A DNA stretch of 36,577 bases from an uncultured Methanomicrobiales archaeon. GTDB lineage: Archaea; Halobacteriota; Methanomicrobia; Methanomicrobiales; Methanospirillaceae. Shown one piece after another: positions 32,011 through 36,577 of this stretch. Under the pieces are notes generated by a model. It did not search any database and was not told the origin of the DNA. It saw only the letters and a program-made list of their open reading frames with translations. Position 1 is the first letter of the stretch. Every line of letters begins with the position of its first letter. Position numbers and translations under genes: made by a program. Where the stretch lies: NCBI GenBank assembly GCA_903926075.1, contig CAIYHQ010000011.1, forward strand, positions 1-36,577, in the 5' to 3' direction.

Positions 32011-34398
32011 TTAATTCTCGTCATTTCCGATACGCCACTTTCCATTCGGCACCGTTATCTCGAACTGTGCACCCTCCCCTGGTTCACCGGTCTCCTGTAT
32101 CGTTATTCCCGTAATTGCAAGAATTTCCCTGATAAGAAAAAGACCTAAGCCTGTGTTCTTCCCGTAACCCCGGTTAAATATCATCTCCTTCTCTTCAGCA
32201 GGCACACCTACTCCATTATCTGTCCAGATAATCCGTATATCATCCTTATCGGTGATAAAAGATACATGGACTTCAGTTGCAGTCTCTCCATGACGAATGG
32301 TATTATCAATAAGATTATCCGGCACCTTCTCAAAGAGCGGGTCTGCAAATACCTGAAGAGTTCCGGTTTCATCAACAATCTGAATCGCAGGGGTTGAGGT
32401 TAATGTAATCATATAAGATAAATTCAGCCATTCTGGCGGTCTTACCCCCAGGTCCTGATAATCCTTTGAAAAATCTATCTGATGTTCAATAACATTTACT
32501 GAATTATGTATTTCATCAAGGAAAGGTTCAATTTCGTCAATAACTTGCTTTTGTCGTGCGAATTGTAAGGCATAATGTATCACTATAACTTTATTCTTTA
32601 TGTCGTGACGGGTGATGCTGGAAAGGAGACTGATTTTATTATTAGCTATGATAAGCGCCTCTTCCGCCCGCTTGCGGTCAGTGATGTCCCGGATATTGCA
32701 TTGTATGACTGAAATGTGCGGATCAATGGGATAGACGTTGCTGATAAACTCAACATCTATCCTCCGCCCATCCTTCATCTCGAGCGGTAGATCTTCATAC
32801 CGGATATATTCATTTGACTGCAATTTTGCAAAGGCGAGCTTTGACGTTGCCTGATCCTTGATGAACCCGATATCCCAAATGGGTTTTCCTATAAGTTCTT
32901 CTTTGGCATATCCAGTTAATCTCTCGATATAGGGGTTGGAATCAATGATCTCACCAGTTTCCCGGTTCAGGATAAGGATCCCGTCTTGTGCCGATTCAAA
33001 GAGACGATGATATCTCGTCTCTGATGTTTTTATCTTATCATCCGCCTGCTTTCTGTCCGTGATGTCCATCACAAACCCGGTTACCTTCAATGGTCTTCCA
33101 TTGGAAGCATATTCAGATATACCTCCAATATCATGGAACCATAAATACTCGTCATTCCGGGAATTTATCCGGTAATCCGCTTCGTATAGTTTTTTTATCC
33201 CGGATATATGGTCACGCATCGCCTGCATTGATATTTCGTGATCCTCAGGATGGATCAACTTAGTAAAGTCAGTATAATGGGAAAACTTTTCAGCCGGATA
33301 TCCTAGCATTTGTGCCTTGCGTTTATTGAAAATAATGTTTCCAGTCACGCAGTCCATCTCCCACCATGCGATTCTCCCAGTCTCCATCGCCAATTCCAGT
33401 CTGGATTGTGTGAGCCGGAGTTCATTCTCCATCTGTTTGCGCCCGGTAATATCCTCAACAATCCCTTCGTAATGACTGGGCTTACCATGTATATCAGGGA
33501 CGACACGCAGATGCAGCATTCCATACCACAGGGTGCCATCCCTACGTCGATACTGGTTTTCCCGGCTGGTGATTCTCCAGACATCTGCATCCAGAGAGGT
33601 GGTTGATATGGCAGGGCGATGAAAAGACTCATTATAGACCTGTTCGGCGATATTGGTGATAGATAATAGCACCTCTTCTGGAGAATTATAACCAAGCATC
33701 TTTGCAAGAGCAGGGTTTAAATCGATAAATCTTCCTTCGAAGGTAGAATGGAAAATGCCAAGGGCTAAATTTCGATAAAGATTGTGATATTTTTCCTCAC
33801 TCTCCCGCAGCGCCTCTATCTGCCATATATCAGTTATGTCACTGATAGCGATACGGACCGTGATAGTCCCATCGCTGCGGGTAGTCCGGACCCCTTCCAG
33901 ATGGGCAGGGAACAATGAGCCATCTCTCCGTATGAGCATGAGGCTGCAGATCTGCTTTTCCACGTGCTGCCGCACGTTTGCGAAATACAGGTCCCACGCA
34001 TCATGACTTTTTGAGTCTATGAAAAGTCCGAGTCCATGGTTGACCAGTTTGCTCCGCTCTATCCCCAGGAGACTTGCACTGGTGAGGTTTGCTTCAGTTA
34101 TTAGTGCCTTATCGTTAAGCGTGAGATACCCGGTCGGAGCGAATTCATAGAGATCAAAAAACTTATCCCTCGACTTCTCCAGTTCCAGTTGAGCCAATCT
34201 AAGTTCTTCTGTCTGTGCCTCGAGCTCAATCTGGTGTACCCTAAGTTCGTGGATAAGTTGTTCGGGGGATGTCCCTGCGAAGTCGGGAGGGATTTTTGGA
34301 TGGTTTGCCAGCTTCTTTTCCGCAGCATCCCTTAACGGACGTTCGATACCCGGGGTGCCTGTGTTTTTCTCTTCCGTATTCTTCTTTCCTGCTGACAT
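32011..34398 (-). CDS. Soluble four-PAS histidine kinase
   Basis: A 795-residue protein without membrane segments. A coiled N-terminus (about 45-80, ELRVHQIELEAQTEELRLAQ) is followed by four PAS/PAC units (about 80-190, 202-320, 330-450, 460-577). The DHp helix has H598 (SITRHDIKNKV) and the ATPase has NLIDNTIRHG, TDNGVGVP and GKNTGLGLFLI, all intact. It begins at ATG 34398 directly after the TGA of the upstream paralog, with no gap, so the two are translationally linked. PAS1, PAS4 and the kinase core are nearly identical at DNA level to the neighbour, while PAS2 and PAS3 are unrelated to it, so the genes are mosaic duplicates. Confidence 0.92.
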   Translation of the reverse strand: MSAGKKNTEEKNTGTPGIERPLRDAAEKKLANHPKIPPDFAGTSPEQLIHELRVHQIELEAQTEELRLAQLELEKSRDKFFDLYEFAPTGYLTLNDKALITEANLTSASLLGIERSKLVNHGLGLFIDSKSHDAWDLYFANVRQHVEKQICSLMLIRRDGSLFPAHLEGVRTTRSDGTITVRIAISDITDIWQIEALRESEEKYHNLYRNLALGIFHSTFEGRFIDLNPALAKMLGYNSPEEVLLSITNIAEQVYNESFHRPAISTTSLDADVWRITSRENQYRRRDGTLWYGMLHLRVVPDIHGKPSHYEGIVEDITGRKQMENELRLTQSRLELAMETGRIAWWEMDCVTGNIIFNKRKAQMLGYPAEKFSHYTDFTKLIHPEDHEISMQAMRDHISGIKKLYEADYRINSRNDEYLWFHDIGGISEYASNGRPLKVTGFVMDITDRKQADDKIKTSETRYHRLFESAQDGILILNRETGEIIDSNPYIERLTGYAKEELIGKPIWDIGFIKDQATSKLAFAKLQSNEYIRYEDLPLEMKDGRRIDVEFISNVYPIDPHISVIQCNIRDITDRKRAEEALIIANNKISLLSSITRHDIKNKVIVIHYALQFARQKQVIDEIEPFLDEIHNSVNVIEHQIDFSKDYQDLGVRPPEWLNLSYMITLTSTPAIQIVDETGTLQVFADPLFEKVPDNLIDNTIRHGETATEVHVSFITDKDDIRIIWTDNGVGVPAEEKEMIFNRGYGKNTGLGLFLIREILAITGITIQETGEPGEGAQFEITVPNGKWRIGNDEN
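32034..33039. repeat. Tandem kinase duplication, kinase core plus PAS4, copy A
   Basis: This aligns with 34431-35436 at a constant offset of 2397 bases, so there is no net insertion or deletion over 1006 bp. The PAS part (32656-33039) is above about 90% identical by eye; the ATPase/DHp part is less so. Confidence 0.85.
33805..34236. repeat. Tandem kinase duplication, first PAS module, copy A
   Basis: This aligns with 35803-36234 at a constant offset of 1998 bases (432 bp, no net length change). It covers the PAS domain with YEFAP.GYLTLNDKALITEA and its coiled N-terminal helix. Confidence 0.85.
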
Positions 34399-36577
34399 TC
34401 AGATCATCTTATCCTCCACCTTACCCTTACGCCACATTCCATTCGGCACCGTTATCTCAAACCGTGCCCCTTTCCCGGGTTCACCGGTCTCCTGTATCGT
34501 CATTCCTGTAATTGCAAGAATTTCCCTGATGAGGAAAAGACCTAAGCCGGTGTTCTTCCCAAAACCCCTCTGAAAAATCATCTCCTTCTCTTCAACAGGG
34601 ACTCCAACACCATTATCCTCCCAGATAATCCGAATATCATCCTTTTCCGTGATGACAGATACATGAGACTCCGTTGCAGTCTCTCCATGACGGATTGTAT
34701 TATCTGTTAGGTTATACATCACCTTTTCAAAGAGTGGGTCTGCGAATATCTGGATAGTTCCGGTTTCATCAGTGATCTGAATTGCAGGGTTACTCGCTAA
34801 TATAATCATATTAGATAAATTCAGCCAGATTGGTGATTTAACTCCCAGATCCTGATAATCCTTTGAAAAATTTATCTGGTGCTCAATAGCCTTTGCCGAA
34901 TCTTGTATTTTATCGAGGAATGGTTGAATCTCTTTAATATCTTTTGATTTTCGTGCAAATTGCAAGAAACCCTGTATCGTTATCACTTTATTTTTTAGGT
35001 CGTGCCTGGTAAGACCTGATAGGAGATTAAGTTTCTTATTCGCCTGATTTAGTGCCTCTTCTGCCCGCTTGCGGTCAGTAATGTCCCGGATGTTGCATTG
35101 TATGACTGATATGTGTGGGTCAATGGGATAGACGTTGCTGATAAACTCAACATCTATCCTCTGCCCATCCTTCATCTCGAGCGGTAGATCTTCATACCGG
35201 ATATATTCATTTGCCTGCAATTTCGCAAAGGCGAGCTTTGATGCTACCAGATCCTTGATGAACCCGATATCCCAAATTGGTTTTCCGATAAGTTCTTCTT
35301 TGGTATATCCAGTTAATTTCTCGATAAAAGGGTTGGAATTAATGATCTCACCAGTTTCCCGGTTCAGGATAAGGATCCCGTCTTGTGCCGATTCAAAGAG
35401 ACGACGGTATCTCGTCTCTGATGTTTTTATCTTATCTTCCGTTTGTTTGCGTTCGGTGATGTTACGTAAATTGACCACGATCCCGTTTACCGCTGGATTA
35501 TCGATGTAATTTGTTCCAAGCACCACGACCCAGACCCAGCCACCATCTTTCCGGCTGATGCGGAACTCTTTCATCAGACTCTTTGCAGTCCCACGTATTA
35601 TCTGTTCGAATAATGCATCAATTTCTTTACGATCATCGGGATGCACGAATTTCAGCACAGAAATTCCTTCGTACTCATCGGGTTGGAAACCAGAGATATC
35701 GATTACATTATTTGATATGTACTGGATTTTTCCGGCAGTATCAAGAATCCCAATCGCATCACTGGATCCAGTAGTTAACAGTCGAAATTTCTCTTCGCTC
35801 GTCCGCAGCGCCTCTATCTGCCATATATCAGTTATGTCACTGATAGCGGTACGCACCGTGATAATCCCATCGATTCGAATAGTCCGGATACCTTCCAGAC
35901 GGGCAGGGAACAATGAACCATCACCCCGTATGAGCGTGAGGTTACAGATCTGTTTTTCCACATGCTGCCGTACGTTTGCAAAATACAAGTCCCACGCATC
36001 ATGACTTTTTGAGTCTATGAAACGTCCGAGTCCATGGTTGACCAGTTGGCTCCGCTCTGTCCCCAGGAGACTCGCACTGGTGAGGTTTGCTTCAGTTATC
36101 AATGCTTTGTCATTAAGCGTTAGATACCCGATCGGGGCGAATTCGTAGAGGTCAATAAACTTATCCCTCGACTCCTCGAGTGCGAGATGAGACTGTCGAA
36201 GTTCTTCTGCCTGTGCCTCAAGTTCAACCTGGTGGGTCAAGAGTTCTTCAGTATTTTTGAGCAGTGCTGCTTCCGCACGTTTGCGTTCGGTGATGTCACG
36301 GATGTTGCATTGCATCACGTTCTTGCTGTCCACGTCATAGACGAAGCTGACGAACTCCGAGTAGATTTGCCGTCCGTCTATTGTCTCCAGCGGCAGATCG
36401 TCATAGTGGATGTATTTCTTCTCCTGCAATTTTTTAAAATTGTCTTTGCTGGCAGCGATATCCTTAAAAATCCCTATCTCCCAGAGTTTCTTGCCAAGGA
36501 ACTGTTCATGGGTGAATCCAAGTAACTTGATCAGGAATGGATTCACATCCAGAATTGTCCCAGTCTCGGCATCGAGA
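34399..36577 (-). CDS. Multi-PAS histidine kinase, 5' end outside window
   Basis: The frame is open to the right edge: codons before GTG 36546 read DAETGTILD, which continues a PAS domain, so the N-terminus lies outside. The visible 725 residues hold a partial PAS, a coiled segment (ELLTHQVELEAQAEEL), three more PAS units, the DHp helix with GLTRHDLKNKV, and an ATPase with NLTDNTIRHG, EDNGVGVP and GKNTGLGLFLI, ending GARFEITVPNGMWR. No membrane helix appears in the visible part. It is the upstream partner of the kinase at 32011-34398 in a tandem pair. Confidence 0.9.
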   Translation of the reverse strand, partial: LDAETGTILDVNPFLIKLLGFTHEQFLGKKLWEIGIFKDIAASKDNFKKLQEKKYIHYDDLPLETIDGRQIYSEFVSFVYDVDSKNVMQCNIRDITERKRAEAALLKNTEELLTHQVELEAQAEELRQSHLALEESRDKFIDLYEFAPIGYLTLNDKALITEANLTSASLLGTERSQLVNHGLGRFIDSKSHDAWDLYFANVRQHVEKQICNLTLIRGDGSLFPARLEGIRTIRIDGIITVRTAISDITDIWQIEALRTSEEKFRLLTTGSSDAIGILDTAGKIQYISNNVIDISGFQPDEYEGISVLKFVHPDDRKEIDALFEQIIRGTAKSLMKEFRISRKDGGWVWVVVLGTNYIDNPAVNGIVVNLRNITERKQTEDKIKTSETRYRRLFESAQDGILILNRETGEIINSNPFIEKLTGYTKEELIGKPIWDIGFIKDLVASKLAFAKLQANEYIRYEDLPLEMKDGQRIDVEFISNVYPIDPHISVIQCNIRDITDRKRAEEALNQANKKLNLLSGLTRHDLKNKVITIQGFLQFARKSKDIKEIQPFLDKIQDSAKAIEHQINFSKDYQDLGVKSPIWLNLSNMIILASNPAIQITDETGTIQIFADPLFEKVMYNLTDNTIRHGETATESHVSVITEKDDIRIIWEDNGVGVPVEEKEMIFQRGFGKNTGLGLFLIREILAITGMTIQETGEPGKGARFEITVPNGMWRKGKVEDKMI
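34431..35436. repeat. Tandem kinase duplication, kinase core plus PAS, copy B
   Basis: Partner of 32034-33039. The similarity ends sharply at the boundary between the last and the next-to-last PAS domain (…TTTTTATCTTATC), where the two genes become unrelated. Confidence 0.85.
35803..36234. repeat. Tandem kinase duplication, first PAS module, copy B
   Basis: Partner of 33805-34236. The offset differs from that of the other block by 399 bases because copy A has two PAS domains between the blocks and copy B has one. Confidence 0.85.

Noticed and set aside
31632-32045. Two short - strand open frames beside the duplicated segment
   Set aside because: They match no family; the first is the leader-like duplicate and the second overlaps the end of the four-PAS kinase gene in another frame.
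20450-34560. Repeated kinase C-terminal DNA mistaken for a regularly spaced repeat array
   Set aside because: The copies are 1.5-3 kb apart, encode the same protein motif and lack uniform spacers, so they are paralogous gene ends and not a CRISPR array.

Overview
This window looks like chromosome from a methanogenic archaeon of the order Methanomicrobiales. Archaeal-type information genes (RNase P component 4, S19e, L39e, L31e, L18a/LX, L21e, Rpo4, prefoldin alpha, aIF6, SRP54/FtsY, TrmY, Pus10, DUF655) sit beside a large set of PAS/CHASE4/receiver histidine kinases, which is typical of that order. Base composition is moderate and AT-rich between genes. A Methanospirillum- or Methanoregula-like genus is plausible, but the sequence alone does not prove it.

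Layout. (1) 1-3895, + strand: the 3' end of a metallophosphoesterase, a TIM-barrel sugar-phosphate isomerase/endonuclease IV-like protein, a CNNM/CBS/CorC membrane protein, purN, RNase P component 4, and a small CRM (YhbY) RNA-binding gene with no ordinary start codon. (2) 3914-13214, + strand: a compact translation, secretion and RNA-modification operon (rps19e, PDCD5-like, rpl39e, rpl31e, eif6, rpl18a, pfdA, ftsY, srp54, trmY, pus10, rpl21e, rpo4, DUF655, rsmA, HemK2/Mtq2-like). Gaps are short or genes overlap. (3) 13266-20384: a signalling and surface-glycan module on the - strand (a 13-repeat TPR protein, a membrane glycosyltransferase with a GspE-type N-terminal domain, a one-domain response regulator, a histidine kinase with a degenerate receiver) and a divergent receiver-PAS-kinase. 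(4) 20420-36577, - strand: a field of paralogous sensors. It holds two CHASE4 membrane receptors, several receiver-PAS proteins, and two tandem multi-PAS kinases, the last cut by the window edge.

The sensor field shows duplication and decay. There is a frameshifted, internally deleted Rpn-type nuclease/transposase (24092-24825) and a response-regulator/kinase gene reduced to its two ends (23342-23578). Another region, 30930-31900, is built from fragments of genes still present nearby. Two adjacent kinases share a 1006-bp block with no net length difference and a second 432-bp block. Several paralogs have lost key residues: a receiver whose phospho-acceptor is Glu, a CHASE4 kinase whose His is Lys and whose ATP-lid motif is gone, and a receiver-PAS protein with neither the His nor an ATPase domain. 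The most interesting candidate system is the 13.3-20.4 kb module, where regulators sit directly against a glycosyltransferase fused to a secretion-ATPase-type domain.
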